From Scleroderma bovista (lineage: Eukaryota > Basidiomycota > Agaricomycetes > Boletales > Sclerodermataceae): DNA of 52,972 nucleotides. Within the stretch, counting starts at the first letter, position 1. Each line of letters begins with the position of its first letter. The notes under the pieces are model-generated. The model was not told the DNA's origin, made no database searches, and saw only the letters and a list, made by a program, of their open reading frames with translations. A program made the translations under genes and the position numbers. The stretch spans positions 1 through 52,972 of the forward strand of contig JAYMGJ010000357.1 in the NCBI GenBank assembly GCA_037178675.1, in the 5' to 3' direction. Of the stretch, positions 1-12,472 are shown one piece after another.

Positions 1-339
1 ATGAAGAGGAGTTGGATAATCAGAAGGAAAAGGAGTAAGGGTCCGAACAATCTTCAATAGGATCCTGGATGTTGGGTAGTAAAGGTCATCTTATGACAGT
101 GTTGGGGATAGATTGTATGGGTGAGGTGTCAAGTTTTCAAAGCTGCAGTGCAACCAATACATGTGATACGTAGATGTTAGGGCAAGTCTATAAGCGCGAG
201 GGTCTATAGTGAGAGTTGGGATAGAAAGGAGAAACAATAGTCTATCAAGAAAAGGAATGTATGTAGAGCGTGAATGACCAGGGTCACTGTGATGATGTAC
301 AGTATAGATGGGATGGAAATCGAATGGGACATGCGTATG
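1..339. other. left-edge stretch without a recognised gene
   Basis: No open frame with coding character was seen on either strand. The stretch is probably the 3' flank of the uncharacterised minus-strand gene that ends near 342. Confidence 0.4.
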
Positions 340-341
340 AG

Positions 342-1857
342 TTAAATCGCAAGATCACTGATGTCAACGTCGGAATCCTCATGGGCCATCCCTTCGATCT
401 CTTGTGCGTTCTCCAAGATTGACATGGCTTGGAGTTCAAATTGCACACAGTGTATAGTCCATCTGCCGTTTTCGTCTTTTTGGCGATACCGCGTTAGGCG
501 CGTTTCAAGGAGCACGAGATCCTTTTTCTTTAGGTCTAAAGTGGCGTATTTCTCCATAGCGTTTTTGGCGAGCAACACTTTTCAAGCATCATATACAGAG
601 TTAAACAAGATTCCCTAGAGAAGAGGTGAGTTTGAGTGTACTCAACGTGTGATAAAGTGATGGATACAAACATCTCCACCACCTCTGGGGGTTTGCCAGC
701 GAACAGCTCGGATAACACCAGGAGTGGATGATGTCAACGCTTATGTGAAAAGGGAAATGATGAGTACCAGGGATTGGTGGTGGCCAAAAAAGCACATACG
801 AGCAACTGGGCTGGAGAGACCAGAAATTAATCGATTGGCTTGCATGCTGAGAGCGTTAGAAAGAGGCAGAACAGTGACGGAGCATTGGTTGTCCGGCGCG
901 CCATTTTTCATAAACCAAAGCGAAGTGATGTGACCTATGATCCAAATATGAATTCTCTCGTTGGTGGTGGGGATACAGAGGTCTTTGCTTTGATCGTCGT
1001 ACGGATCATATTTTCCCCATGTTGTGTTAGTAGGTAAACAACCGAGAGCATAGGTTTTCGTGGCAGCATTGACATAGTTTGATAAAGCTCGGACGCGTCT
1101 AGGCCTGTGAGATAATAGGAAGATGATGAACCAAGGGACTTGCCTGAGTAAGACGTCGGAAAATCCAATGACACGGTCAGGATCGATAAAGCAATCGGTA
1201 GGATTTGGTATGACGGATTTGACAGTGACTGAAAGTTGGTTGCCACTGGAGGCAGCATTACTAGAATTCTTAGCGTTTTCTGCACAAGCGGGTTGAGATT
1301 TGGCAGAATGTTCGGTGGGCGAGGCTTCTATTGAGAGAGTACTGGAAATGTGAGGCGTATGATCGGGCTCAAGATGCAATGTCGCAGGAAGATTGATGGA
1401 TGAAGTTGGAGTACTGAGGGTGTCGGCAGAGTTCGAAGACATTGCAGGGCTGTTTTTATTAAGAAGTGTTTCATTGTCAGTGGCTGAATGGGACAATGAA
1501 GGGTAATCAGTTGGGGTTTGCAACAGGCGAATCTTGGAGATAGGACGTACGATGGAAGATATCAATTGAATTGGTAGGGTGGGAGGACATAATGGATGGA
1601 CTGTTCTCCATGGCTGTCGAGGGTACAGACGTTGCAGGAGGCAGGAGATTAAGTGGAAGGGAGAAAGAAGGGATGGCGTTCCAGTGAGCAGTAGATGAGG
1701 TCGACGGCGCGAGGGACAGGGGAGGCGAGAGTAGGCTGATATCAGGAGGGCTGGCTGAGGGAACACCTGTCTGTAAGGAGAGGATTTGTGCAGAAGAGCA
1801 GGTACGTTTGGAGGGAGGAGTGTCTTTTGAATCAGCAATGTCGTGCTTGGGGGCCAT
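342..1857 (-). CDS. uncharacterised Ser/Thr/Pro-rich protein gene, possibly degenerate
   Basis: A minus-strand gene starts at the ATG at 1857. Its first part (1857-1507) is rich in Ser, Thr and Pro, begins MAPKHDIADSKD and has a KR-rich patch. Downstream, in another frame (about 1540-750), is a globular-looking segment with FSDVLLRQVPW, CLPTNTTWGKYDPYDD and IHIWIIGHITSLWFMKNG. Two more exon-like pieces follow (GKPPEVVEMFVSITLSH near 700-640; KNAMEKYATLDLKKKDLVL to a stop at 342). The pieces are collinear and separated by intron-sized gaps. I could not find a splice that joins the first two frames cleanly, so either an intron boundary is missed or there is a frameshift. I do not recognise the family; the style resembles lineage-specific, repeat-associated genes of Agaricomycetes. 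No function is proposed. Confidence 0.45.
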
Positions 1858-2201
1858 GTTGTCGGAACGAACTCAAGCGAGAAAGCTGAGGTTTAAATAT
1901 ATGAAGAAAATCACGTGCAGAAAAGGAGCTATGGCGCACAGCAGATCATTGGGGTGACATCAAATCAGTTAACATTTCATCTACGTGATTGGAAAACAAA
2001 GTCTGATAGGAGAGTAAATAGGAAATCATTGAGACAGGGTAATTGAGAAAGACATAGGTAATCAGAGAGAGACATCAATGATGATCGGTTTCTTCAGCGG
2101 TCATTTCATCGGAGCACCTGAAAGCATGCATGCGTTTGACTGCGGGCATAGATGGAGCAGGAACATCTGAACGCATAGACTATCATTGGAAATAGTAGGT
2201 T
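1858..2201. other. gap between two uncharacterised minus-strand genes
   Basis: AT-rich and with no frame worth calling. It should hold the 5' flank of the 342-1857 gene and the 3' end of the next one. Confidence 0.35.
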
Positions 2202-3345
2202 TTAAAATCGGTGCAGAAGATAGAGACCCATGTTTATTGACGCTGCACATGATAGCCGGAGAACTTGTTTGCAGCTCAAAAAAACACGTAACTCAGAAGG
2301 GAGGGAACGTCCCTTGGAAACAACGAGGTTGAACTCAGCATCGATCTCCATGAAGTCCCCACGATTGAGCAACACCTCATGTATGCTCGTTACGCAGCCA
2401 TTGGCATCCATGTCTAGCAACTCGAGAGGACCATTCCAAGAGAGGGCAGGGTCAAGTAATAACAGTGAAGCTGGAGCTTGTGCAGTGAAGAGAGGATTAA
2501 TAGAAGCCGATTTGTTGAGCGAAGATGAGTCTGGATCCGATTTCTTGTTGACAATATGAGCAGGAATAGAAAAGGAGAGTTATTTGAACACATACTTTGA
2601 TAAACACATGTCTTTGCATGTAAAGCCTGCGACTGAACTGAATTTTGGAGAGAGGCAGCTTTAGTAAGCGACTGGCCAATGTGCAAGCCAAGTTGAGATG
2701 ATGGAGTTGATTTTGCCATGCAACATCATGACCACCGCACATGAGGGTGAGCGATTGAACGGCATGTTTCGCCTGGCTGACTTCCCTAAGCACAAGTTAG
2801 TAAAGATGATGTTAGGGAGAAGCGAACGCTCATGTACCCCTTCCAATCACCATAATCACCAAGGCTGAAATTTTCAAGAAAACCAAAGACTCGAACCGAA
2901 ATGGGTACAAAACGGCATTGGTGTCAGAAGCAGGTAGTGTTTTGTAAACTAGTAAGCGGTCTCGTGCATTACCAAGGGAGGATGGAAGCCTTGCAACTGT
3001 GGCCCATTCAGCCAATTGGTTCAGCGTGCGTGGGAAGCATTGCCATTGTTGGAGTTTAGAAACAATCGCTCGCTGTTCTATTAGGCTGTTGTACGGAGAA
3101 GGCCATAAGTCCACAGCCAGAACATGATTGTGGGAAGGTAGGAACGACATTGGATAAAGAGGAGGTGGTGATGCACAAACTCGCACGGAGAAGGAGATCC
3201 ATTTAAACGCAGACGGTATTGAAAATGGAACAGGAAGGATATTGAAACAGGGGTTGCAGAAAGGGGTTGGAATCGACAGCATTACGAAGTGTGTTCGGTG
3301 GGGATGAAAGGGGAGAAGTGCTGCTAAGTAGAGTGTATTAGACAA
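2202..3345 (-). CDS. uncharacterised protein gene, probably decaying
   Basis: The minus strand has collinear coding-like blocks. The first is a 171-codon frame from 3345 with QLAEWATVARLPSSLGNARD and LVYKTLPASDTNAVLYPF. The second lies around 2785-2600, with REVSQAKHAVQSLTLMCGG. The third is around 2480-2290, with ELLDMDANGCVTSIHEVLL and GDFMEIDAEFNLVVSKG. A plausible branch site and acceptor (ending near 2788) precede the second block, but the obvious donor before it leaves the wrong phase, so an intact protein is not shown. The gene lies just upstream of the 342-1857 gene on the same strand and has the same unrecognised, lineage-specific character. No domain was identified. Confidence 0.4.
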
Positions 3346-3399
3346 GAGTGAGTGCAGAGATTATATTGTATTGACATGGCATGTGTCAAGTCAGGAAGA

Positions 3400-3630
3400 C
3401 AGTGGTGGCGAACTTAATGCCTCCAATTTGAACGCTGACCCTAGCTTGATGGATCGGGACTCCAATTCTGATTCTGATTGGTTGATTTGGACTTTGAGGT
3501 GGAGGACAGTAATGACAAGCTACATGGCGAGAAGGATCTGGATGAAGAGATGGAACTTGAACAAATTGCGATGGAAGATGGAGTCAATGATGGCTTTGAC
3601 AGTAATGTATTTGATGACTTCAAATTTTAG
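3400..3630 (+). pseudogene. acidic coding fragment with a frame break
   Basis: Two overlapping frames each look coding. One reads DSGGELNASNLNADPSLMDR and SNSDSDW. The other, from about 3485, is very acidic (DLDFEVEDSNDKLHGEKD, then EMELEQIAMEDGVNDGFD) and ends at a stop at 3628-3630. The change of frame without a convincing intron suggests the broken C-terminal end of an unknown gene, perhaps transposon-derived; that last point is a guess. Confidence 0.3.
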
Positions 3631-6200
3631 CTTTGGAAATCTGGCAGTCTTTGCTGATCATTTGGTGTGTTGTTGTGACAGATGTGATCTCGATCTCCGG
3701 CACTTGAGTGACGTTTTCAGCTTCAATATTCATACGTCCACTTGGATTGTACTAGGACCTCTGGTTTCTGAGTAGCTGCGTGATACGTTCTTTCGCCTCC
3801 TCGAGTCCAGCTAATGTTTGTAGATTTGATTCTTCCGTGTTGACGCTGCTGACGGCTACTAAATATTCTATTAGGACATATTTAAAGCTTGGTAGGTGAC
3901 CCAAACAACCCAGATAAGTTCTTGGGTCTTGATCTCCAGCATTGGTGCATGCGCTGGCTTTTACCAGCCAGCCTTCCTCGACCCGTTCTGAGTCAATGAT
4001 GACATGGCTTGTTGTGCGGTCGGCATCATTTCACTAGCCGTTCTCAACTCTCTCGCCCTCATTTCCGCGCTTGACATCTCTCATCCGATCACCTTCACCT
4101 GTGCTTTCGTTCCACGATCCCTCGACTGGCATGTTTCTCGGTTCGAACAAGTCGACATCTCCAACGCTGACCCTTCTCTATTGAATAGCATGCTTGTGTG
4201 TCTTGATTTCGGAGATATGACGGAGGTGATTTTTGTGTCTTCAGGGTCTGGCTTGCTGACATTCCCTGATGCGCAGGTCTTCCTCCGTCATTTGGCGCGC
4301 TTGGCATGTCTCTGTGCGCAGTCGGCCCATTCAGATGGCTTCCGAAACCCTTCACCTCATCTACATGTCCTCTCGCACCATCACTATCATGCACAAGTGA
4401 CTCGTTGGGAAGTTTTTTTTTGCCAATGTGGGTATGCTTGACATGTCCAGATTGTCTCGATGCATTGACCTGTATCTCAATGTTGTTCGTATCGTCTGCG
4501 GGCACATTCCGTTGCACCCACATGCAGTTACAGCACCCTCCAATCGTAAGAGTGTGTCATCGCGATCCGTCAGGCCATCTGCAATGTTTGCACACCCAGC
4601 CATTGCATCCAAGGCGTCTGTGTGCTCCAAATATACCATCCTTGTGTCGGTTTCACTGCTCAATGTGTAGTACCAGCCTCCGTTCGCTGTACTATTCTAT
4701 GTACAATTATATAATAACACTTCCAATGAGGCCTGGCAGTTATATTGTGGCAACAGAGGGAAAGACCATGTTGGATTGTAGTAAGTGTTGCAAGTGGCTC
4801 GTTTTAAACAAGGTGTTTGCTGTCGCTCTAGTGCGTTGCAATATTTCAGAAATTGAAGATGCAATCGGTTGGCGGAGTTACAACAGTATTAACTCACAAC
4901 TTCTCTCGTCATTGGTCCAGCATGATGATGCAGTCCCTTCGTGTCCATCCTGTGCCTTTCCTGTACATATCGATTGTTTCCAATCCTTGTCGAGATGCCC
5001 GCTGAAAAACAAAGTGTAGAATTTGAATCCTGTTGCAAAACCATGAAGCTTACTGGGACTGGAGTTCGTCGCAAATAGCTTTGTCTCACGCAGCGCAGGG
5101 CTGGGGAAGACATTGCATATGCTGAGATACTTCGCAATGGTGCGTTGTATACATAGTACGTTTATTAGTACTGATTCATTTATGATCTAATACCGTGGTG
5201 ATGCAGCTGGCCCAAGCGGAACGGCGGCCTATTCAATCACAAAGTATGTTACGTTTTTCCTTATCCTTCGCATCACAACTGTTGATGGTCTTGCGATCAG
5301 ATCCTGTCGAGCTTTGGACTTCTCAAGAATCCCCACCACCGATGGATATTGACGGCGATCCAGGACTACATGAAAATGGTGTGTCCCCTTGTTGAACCCA
5401 AATACATCAGTTAACACCAGGACCTTCTCATCCAGCTTCGCCCTGCCCTGGTATTGACAATATTGATGATATCTGAGTTGGATACCACCCACACTCTCGA
5501 AACCCACCAAAGAATATCCATTCTCCGAATTCACCTGGGTCCATGTGCCCAAGCCGTATAAGATGGTTGCCAGTACTCATCTTATGATTATGACGACCCC
5601 TTGTCACTACACGCCATTCACGCCATCCTCGTTCAATATTGGATCAGCAGGAGACTCCCACCTTTCCCTCCCGAAGTCGATGAAGACGTAAATTGAGTAT
5701 CTCCTCAGGAAACTCACACAGTCAGCATTCACTCGGTCTGCCGGATGCGACGACGATCTTCTTCATATCATATACTATGCCACCCCCGCTGCCTCATCTC
5801 CAGCGCTCATATCCAAACTCCGACCATTTCAAATCATCCCCAGAGTCACTTGCGCCTCCAGGAGCTGATTAGTACTTGGAAGTTGCGTTGACCACGAGTC
5901 AGCGTCATTACTGTATGTGCTTGATCGCCCTCATGTGGACCTTCATATCCAACTCATCATACGCGCCCCACCAATCATGACGCAGCAATTTCAAATCAGT
6001 CATCGAGACCCTTCACGCCGCAGCTCGTTGCACCGTATTAGCTCGCCAACTGACCTGGATGCGGAGTTTGCAACTGCTGTTAGTAGGGCAAGGCATGCAC
6101 AACCTTGCCTTGGATTTGGGCGAGTATCGTTGGCACAATCCTGGGAGGCAGACTGTCACTGTTTCGAGCGGCTCGCAACTTGGTAAGATATCAGAGTGAC
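3631..6200. other. pyrimidine-rich region with scattered broken frames
   Basis: Many short frames occur on both strands, none with a recognised domain. The most protein-like are on the minus strand at 4523-4095 (SHLNGPTAHRDMPSAPNDGG, KSPPSYLRNQDTQACYSIEK) and 4663-4361, and on the plus strand at 4700-5019 (GKTMLDCSKCCKWLVLNKV, ending CPLKNKV). They change frame often and do not splice into one protein. The region is best read as decayed, repeat-associated sequence. I saw no terminal repeats that would define an element. Confidence 0.35.
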
Positions 6201-6314
6201 CCCACTTCCCAGCTCAAAGACGAAGCTGAGACCGCTCTCTGATCTCTCTCGCGTTGCTTTCTTTTCAGCGGCTTCAAAGACGTTAGGCGACACGTGTTCC
6301 TCATTCTACTAACA

Positions 6315-7510
6315 ATGTCAATGTCTGATCGGGACCCGGTTACATCCGGCCTTATCACTGATGAGACCGCATTGGAATTCACCTCAAGTGGCTCTAATAC
6401 TCAGACTGCCTCATCTACGCCATCATACAGGCGCACTGAATCGGGTGGGCCGACTGGGGTACCTGTCCGTGTCCGCCTCTCAAAGGCCATGGACAATGAC
6501 CCATCTGATGCTGTAGCCGCCCCCTCAGAAACTACCTTGCGCGTGTACATCAGAGCCCTTGTACCGGACCAAATCACCTTGAAACTTCTTTAATGTGCCA
6601 GCTATTAGATCTCCGGGCTCTCAAGGATTCACCGCTAATCAGATCTGGTAATGTTTTCTCGCATATTCTGCTACTCCCGCTCAGTTATGATAAAACACCT
6701 GGTTCTGTCCCTTTCGGGCCGCTCTTTCTGACTTGCAAAGTGGCCTCCTCTACAACGCACTCAACGCACTCAGTTGATCCGTGCTACCAAAGGTGCCAAT
6801 GGATTTCAACTTGTCCGCGTCAGGCGACCTGCCACGTTCGGTGAGCTTCTTCCTTCCCATTGCATCCATCTTCTCACAATCGGTCGCAAGCCTCCTCCCC
6901 ATACTCACGCTATGCCAGCAGCCCACCGGATTATTGTAAGCGTTCCTATTACCGACGGGCTCATAACCCACTATTCACCCATCATCAGTCGGTCGACCCC
7001 GCGTGATATCACCTGGCTATCATTCTGCATTGTCTGCCGTCGATTTGCGAGACCTAGGGAAAGTGAAATTTAAGCGCAGCGGTGCTTCTCGTTCTGGAAT
7101 TACCTTTTGTGAAGCCCAGTCAGATATGTCACTATCGGGTCAGTACTCTTACACCCTGAGCCATCTCAGTGTCAATCATATGAAAGCAAAGCTCTTTGTC
7201 AACATCAGAGTATGTTGATCGCATGGCTTTAACTACTGCTAACGGTTATCCAGTTGCACGGCTACTCACCTCTCAACTATGAGGTACCGGTGGATAGCTA
7301 CAACGACTTGGTTGACCTAAACTCACTAGCAAGACGAATCGGTCGTGCGGTTGGACACTATCTCCAGGTAGTCTACAGTCGCCGACTTTTATGTTTCCCC
7401 TCTGATTTGATCCCTCCTGACAGATCAATGCCATTCACGTTCCGTGGGACCGCGTTGAGATTCAGTACCTTGAGGAGGTGGCCTTCGAACGTGGCGTCTA
7501 AGAATGAGGA
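6315..7510 (+). CDS. uncharacterised spliced gene
   Basis: The possible start at 6315 opens a Ser/Thr-rich N-terminal stretch. The best-supported part is the 3' end: a frame with DLGKVKFKRSGASRSGITF and LSGQYSYTLSHLSVNHMKAK runs to a donor at 7210. The intron (7210-7253) leads to LHGYSPLNYEVPVDSYNDL and LARRIGRAVGHYLQ. A second intron (about 7369-7424) leads to INAIHVPWDRVEIQYLEEV and a stop near 7510. Both introns have GT-AG ends and keep frame. The join between the N-terminal block (to about 6590) and the middle (about 6750-6850, RATKGANGFQLVRVRRPATF) is not resolved. No domain is recognised. It may be a lineage-specific gene like those to its left. Confidence 0.4.
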
Positions 7511-7968
7511 TTCTTTGAACGCCCGGTCCGTCGACCGTCAGATTGCCCATTACATCCGCTGCTGCATGGGTCACGTACCTAGCAATCGAAAGGGAATAAC
7601 TGTCTTCCATCGAGTCTTTGGTCCTAGGGGAGACTACATACTACGCTGTTCTGTTGCATTATCATTTATTCATCATGAATATAAGTAATGACTGTCATGC
7701 TGGCTTTGAAAAACCGTGAAACCTTGCTTGACAGATTCGGAAGCACTGCTTAGATTGAGTGTATATTAGGCGAGTAATTGACTCCAATTACTTACGTCTG
7801 GTGGTGGAACTTCGGACCATTGGGACACTGCAGCAGAGCTACCACAGTACAAGAGTCCATTCAATCTTGGCAGTTCGTACTACAACATTCCTATTGAAGA
7901 ACGAACGATCATCTACTTTGAGTCCGCAGGAGACGACTACAACTTCGTTTAGTGAAAGATTTGGGTGT
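7511..7968. other. convergent gap between the unknown gene and the decarboxylase
   Basis: It holds the presumed 3' ends of the plus-strand unknown gene and the minus-strand phosphatidylserine decarboxylase. No further gene is seen. Confidence 0.4.
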
Positions 7969-9279
7969 TCACGCATCTGGCATCTTTCCGAGGGAATACC
8001 CAACTTTCACGAGGGTTTCTATGGCTTCCTTTCCATCAGCGGCTGGTCCCTCTCCAACAGAGTTTTTGACAAGGTCATCGTCGAATTTGATGACCCCTGG
8101 AGGGAAAACAACGACCAGGGTGCTTCCGCCGTAAGCAAAATAACCAATCTCATCTCCCTTTCTCACTTGTTTCTGAAAAATCATGTCAATCATCGCACAG
8201 AACTCCTGATAACAGCCGTGACGTACATCGTGAGTCCATACGATGCTTCCAACCAGAAGCGCACCAACAGCAACGACTGCAACAGGCTGCTTGGAGACTT
8301 CATGTTCAAGGAGAAGGACGGAGCGTTTGTTTCTCGTGAAGACGTCTAGATTAGGCTGATTGACAGCCTGGGGATTCACTACGACGGGACATCTTCATCG
8401 ATGACCTTCCGACAAATAATAGCATACTAACTGACCGGTATAATATTGACCAGGTATATCACGAGGCTCACCGATGACTGTGCCATCAGTTGGGGAATGG
8501 AAGCGATGATAATCTGCTGGAGCAAGGCGGAAAATAGCGAGGGAACCGCCACTCAAAGTCTGGCAGTGGGGATCTCTAGGATCGAGACCAAGTAGCGAGG
8601 GTATGGAGAACTCGTCCCCCTTAATCCAAAACTTCTCTCCAAGGTCAACCGTCTGGTACACGACAAGGCGGGAATCTGCTGCAGAACAAAACCCTCTCGA
8701 GTCATCCGCATTCTCAACAGGGCGCGCGCCCTGCTTCAACCTTCGGTAGAAGAACTCGTTGAAAGTATTGTATTTGTGGATATCGGGTTCGTGTAGCTCG
8801 TCGAGCTGGATATTGTACGTCTTGATGAAGGAAGGAATGTTCTTGACAGACTCGGGCGAGTCGAAGATTTTTCCTTCGCGAATACTCTGTTCTTTGAGGA
8901 CATCCTCGACATGACTATTCTTCTCTAGTAACTTGACTTGTTCATGACCATGAAACAAAAGGTGCATGCCAAGACGTGCATAGATCGGCATGCTCTCAAA
9001 GAATCGCTGGTTCGTCCCCCTGATGGCAACGAAGTTGCCGACATGGTACTTATCAGCAAGAGACTCAAGCTGAGGGACGAACTCGTGTAGCCAAGGCAAA
9101 CGGGAGTGAGCGGAACTGTGGATGCCTTGGGTGATGTCTCCGTTGCCCTTGGATGGATGGGAATGGTCAATGAGTTGTTTGAATGCGTGGACAATGACAT
9201 CTTTGTGTGTCTCTTGGAGGTTCCTTGGGTGGATTTCCTCGATGGGTTTGGTGATATCGGCTTCGGAAAGAGACGTCAT
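7969..9279 (-). CDS. PSD: phosphatidylserine decarboxylase
   Basis: The product converts phosphatidylserine to phosphatidylethanolamine. There are two exons, 9279-8436 and 8378-7969, with a 57-base intron; together they encode 417 aa in frame. Family signatures in order are: a helical N-terminal half; FNEFFYRRLKQGARPV; FCSAADSRLVVY (the Asp used in self-cleavage); LAPADYHRFHSPTDGTVIGE (the conserved His); the exon junction YYTVNPQAVN; and FAYGGSTLVVVF near the C-terminus. The last holds the GGST cleavage site, whose Ser becomes the pyruvoyl group after autoprocessing into beta and alpha chains. The GGST rather than LGST site and the absence of a mitochondrial targeting segment fit the soluble or endomembrane type II-like fungal enzymes, here without an N-terminal C2 domain. 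Agaricomycetes often carry several such paralogues, some linked to secondary metabolism, so a housekeeping role is not certain. It is divergent from the P450 gene at 10314. Confidence 0.93.
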
Positions 9280-10313
9280 TGTTCGATTACTGCACGATAC
9301 GCCTCATCAGTGTGATCGAACTGCCGATCGATCTCAAGATCAGACGCACCAAGGAATGCCCTGCAGCGAGGGATATCAGAGGAAGAGGAGAGGCAGCACT
9401 CTATTTCGACCTCTTTGGTTCCTATCAAGCCGTGACAAGATCATGCCCTGTTGTCAGCGCAAAATTTTGTCCGACGTCATTGTTAGGATCCAAATATAGC
9501 CTTGAAGTCGTGCAAGCTCGGAAGTTGGACGCGTGCATATTTCATTCGTTAGCCTCCACAGTGCACCTCTGAGCAAGAGAAGATGCTTTGCGCTCGTCCA
9601 GAAGGAGGCGGTCGACGTTATTGCCGCAGGTCGCGTGCCGAACTACATTGTCGTCTTCATACTTGGAGATGGCTCCATGGTGATGAACCGACCAAGTACT
9701 GAGGGCTGGTCGAGCAACCACTATCACGTGGCCGAGGTCTCTTCAATGAGCTCAGCATGACAAGGTGCGAGGAGATCTTCCCGTCATCACAACATGACTC
9801 AGCGCATGGATAGAAGGCATATCACGTCTCGGTTTCACTCGATGGTGTCTCGCATGCGCTGTGATTACCTTCAAAAAGGACATTACCATGGAACAGCAAT
9901 TGATTTCAATCATATAAATTTGGCAGGTAAAACCTCATGGCCAATTCTAGTTCTCTGATTTCCAGCCTATGGTGCCTCATCCTGTCGCCGCTGAATTATC
10001 ATCCGAAACCAGCAAAGTTAGACCAGGACTTTAATAATCGCATTTTCCGATCAACGTGGCAGGAAGCTTTGCAATATAAGTGGAACCTGTATGGGCCCTG
10101 GGCCGCTATCTCGTCGTCATGTGTGTGGTAAGATCATACATTCGACTCGATCACATACACCTTCGGGAAGAGACTATTGGATCATGGGACGATCCGCCAT
10201 TCCAGCATTTTCACATGGTTAACTTATGAGACCTCCATGACGCAAGTGGCCGACTCCCAGTCGACGGGTACCCCTGAACGTTTTAAGCTCCATAGTTTTT
10301 GTTCCTCTTCGTG
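9280..10313. promoter_or_regulatory. divergent intergenic region between PSD and the P450
   Basis: About 1 kb lies between the two start codons, so the upstream control regions of both genes must be here. Only a generic TATA-like stretch (tataaat near 9913) stands out. No conserved gene fragment was recognised. Confidence 0.4.
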
Positions 10314-12472
10314 ATGGACCGACTGGCTCAATACTTGCTGGCCCGCAAGCCAGCCGTCTTGGCATTATCAGCATGCTTAATACTACTGATCGTCCTCTGG
10401 AACCGTGTTTTGACTAACAGGCGAACCCGAGCACCCGGTCCTCGGGGTTTGCCCTTCATCGGAAATACTTTGCAGCTTTCTGGACGCACTTGGCTTCTCT
10501 TTGAGAAGTGGAAGAAAGAATATGGTAGGTTATCCGGAGCACTCTTGAGCTGTCTAAAATTCCCTGTAGGCCCTATCATTTCCGTATCCATTGCCGGGCG
10601 AGAATTTGTTGTTCTCAATACGAGTAAAGTTGCGTTTGAGCTCTTAACTAAACGAGCGACAAAGTACTCGGACAGGCCACGCCTTATTGTCGCCGGGGAG
10701 CTCTTAACCAACGGCATGCACATTGCCTTCGCCAGATACGGAGATCTGTGAGATACCCCTATTTTGAACGTGGATGGACTATTGTTTATATTGCATTTTT
10801 AGCTGGCGCCGGCTGCGCAAGGGTGCTCATCGCTGCCTTGCGAAAGACGTATCGCAGACATTTGGGCCCTACCAGTCCTTGGAGGCCACCCTAATCGCAG
10901 AGAGTCTTCTGCGTGACCCAGCTTCTTGGGACAAGCATTTTCAACGGTAGCAGCTCCATTTTTATCACACTTAAGAGCATTTACTGAGGATAGCGGCTTT
11001 AGGGCGACAGCTTCCTTGATAATGGCTATAACCTACAACTTTCCTCCTCTTAAGTCTGAGAGGGACCCATCTATCGCTCGCATCCATGCCCATATCGACC
11101 GTGTAGTCAACGCCCTTTACCCAGGGAACCTGGTCGAAATCTTTAACTGGATGGAACACTTGCCGTCATGGTTGACTCCATGGAAAACGGAGGCGGCATA
11201 CTGGGGTCAAAAGGATACCGAAGTGTTCACTGAGCTATACAAGGAGACGCTGGAAAGGGTGCGTATTCCCTTACGGGATATCACGACATGGCTGATATGA
11301 CGACCCACGAATGAAGGGTACTCATAATCCCTGCTTTGTCGCTGCTTTGGAAGCACAGAAGGACCAAATCAACCTTTCTCCTGTCGAGAGAGTATGGCTT
11401 GCGGGTAGCTTATAGTAAGCCTTTGTGCATCCAACTTTGAAATCAAAACGATTAATCAGCTACTCCTGCAGCGGTGCTGGCGCAGAGACGGTATGCTTCT
11501 GCCTTCGTGTTTCCCGCGTCATTCTCACTCATAGTACCCTTGTAGTCCTACGCGGCGCTGCAGTGGTTGATGGTTGCTTTGGTCCACTACCCGGAAGTCC
11601 AGGAGAAAGCTTATCGCGAGTTAATGGCGGTTGTCGGCCCGTCTCGCGTCCCTTCTTTTGCGGACTACGACAGTCTACTATATGTGCGTGCCGTTCTAAA
11701 AGAGATACTCAGGGTGTGGCCGCCGACTCCCATCGGTGAGCTTTCGTTGTTGTTCTCCTTGGGTTTGCGCCTAACATGGCATGCTATAGGAATACCTCAC
11801 CACGTCACGGAGGTGTGCACCCTGTACAGAGAAGAAGCTATGCATTTACTGGATGGACACAGGACGATTGGTATGAGGGATATTTCATCCCGAAGGGGAC
11901 CACTTGCTTGTCGAACATCTGGTAGGCATACTTCGTCTTCCAGGTTTGTTATTTACCGTCGTCTAGGAGTATAAACAGAGACCAGGAAGTCCATGGGTCG
12001 GATGCGGATCAGTTCAGGCCAGAAAGATATCTCGATGCCAATGGAAATTTGTCTGCACCTCACCCTGAAACCCACGAAGAAGGTCATTCTACTTTTGGCT
12101 ACGGCAGAAGGTGGGCTCTCTTCCAGGCTGTCGATCCGACGGGCCAATCCAGTCCTTGCAGGATTTGTATCGGTAGATATGTTGCCACCTCGTCTTTGTT
12201 CATCGACTTTGCGACTATTTTGTGGGCCTGTCATGTTCGGCCATACGTGGACGATACTGGCCGAGTCGACCTCCCGGACCAAAACATGACTAGTAACTCT
12301 GCTGTCACGCTGTGCGTCTTCAACCCGGCGGAACTCTGTTCACTCCGTCTGATTTTTTTCCAGCCATCCTGTTCCCTTCAAGGTCACGATTGAACCGCGT
12401 TCGCCCCAAGTTCAGACACTCCTCGGCCAGACAAAGGAGTTTTACCTCAATGCCAATGAATTATCTGGTTAA
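10314..12472 (+). CDS. cytochrome P450 monooxygenase
   Basis: A microsomal heme-thiolate monooxygenase; the substrate is unknown. I spliced 12 exons: 10314-10524, 10570-10747, 10803-10946, 10994-11258, 11317-11414, 11460-11490, 11546-11735, 11790-11812, 11863-11921, 11967-12110, 12162-12311 and 12364-12472. They sum to 1602 nt, or 533 aa, with frame kept throughout. The N-terminal anchor (PAVLALSACLILLIVLW) is followed by the proline hinge APGPRGLPFIGN. Other signatures are the I-helix GAGAET at about 304-309, the ExxR motif (EILR) near 361, FRPERYL, and the heme loop FGYGRRICIGRYVA with the ligand Cys near 450; the heme loop is split by an intron within GRR. The first ATG in frame is at 10314. 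The architecture matches O-methylsterigmatocystin-oxidoreductase-like basidiomycete P450s. No biosynthetic cluster is evident beyond the nearby PSD-like gene. Confidence 0.93.

Noticed and set aside
741..1838. 365-codon minus-strand frame taken as a whole gene
   Set aside because: Its first part overlaps a better frame starting at 1857 with ordinary coding composition. Only its later part looks coding.
7759..8349. 196-codon plus-strand open frame
   Set aside because: It is the antisense shadow of the phosphatidylserine decarboxylase C-terminal exon.
10947..10993. premature stop making the P450 a pseudogene
   Set aside because: The TAG lies at a GT donor. Removing a 47-base intron restores QRGFRATASL and the whole gene stays in frame over 12 exons.
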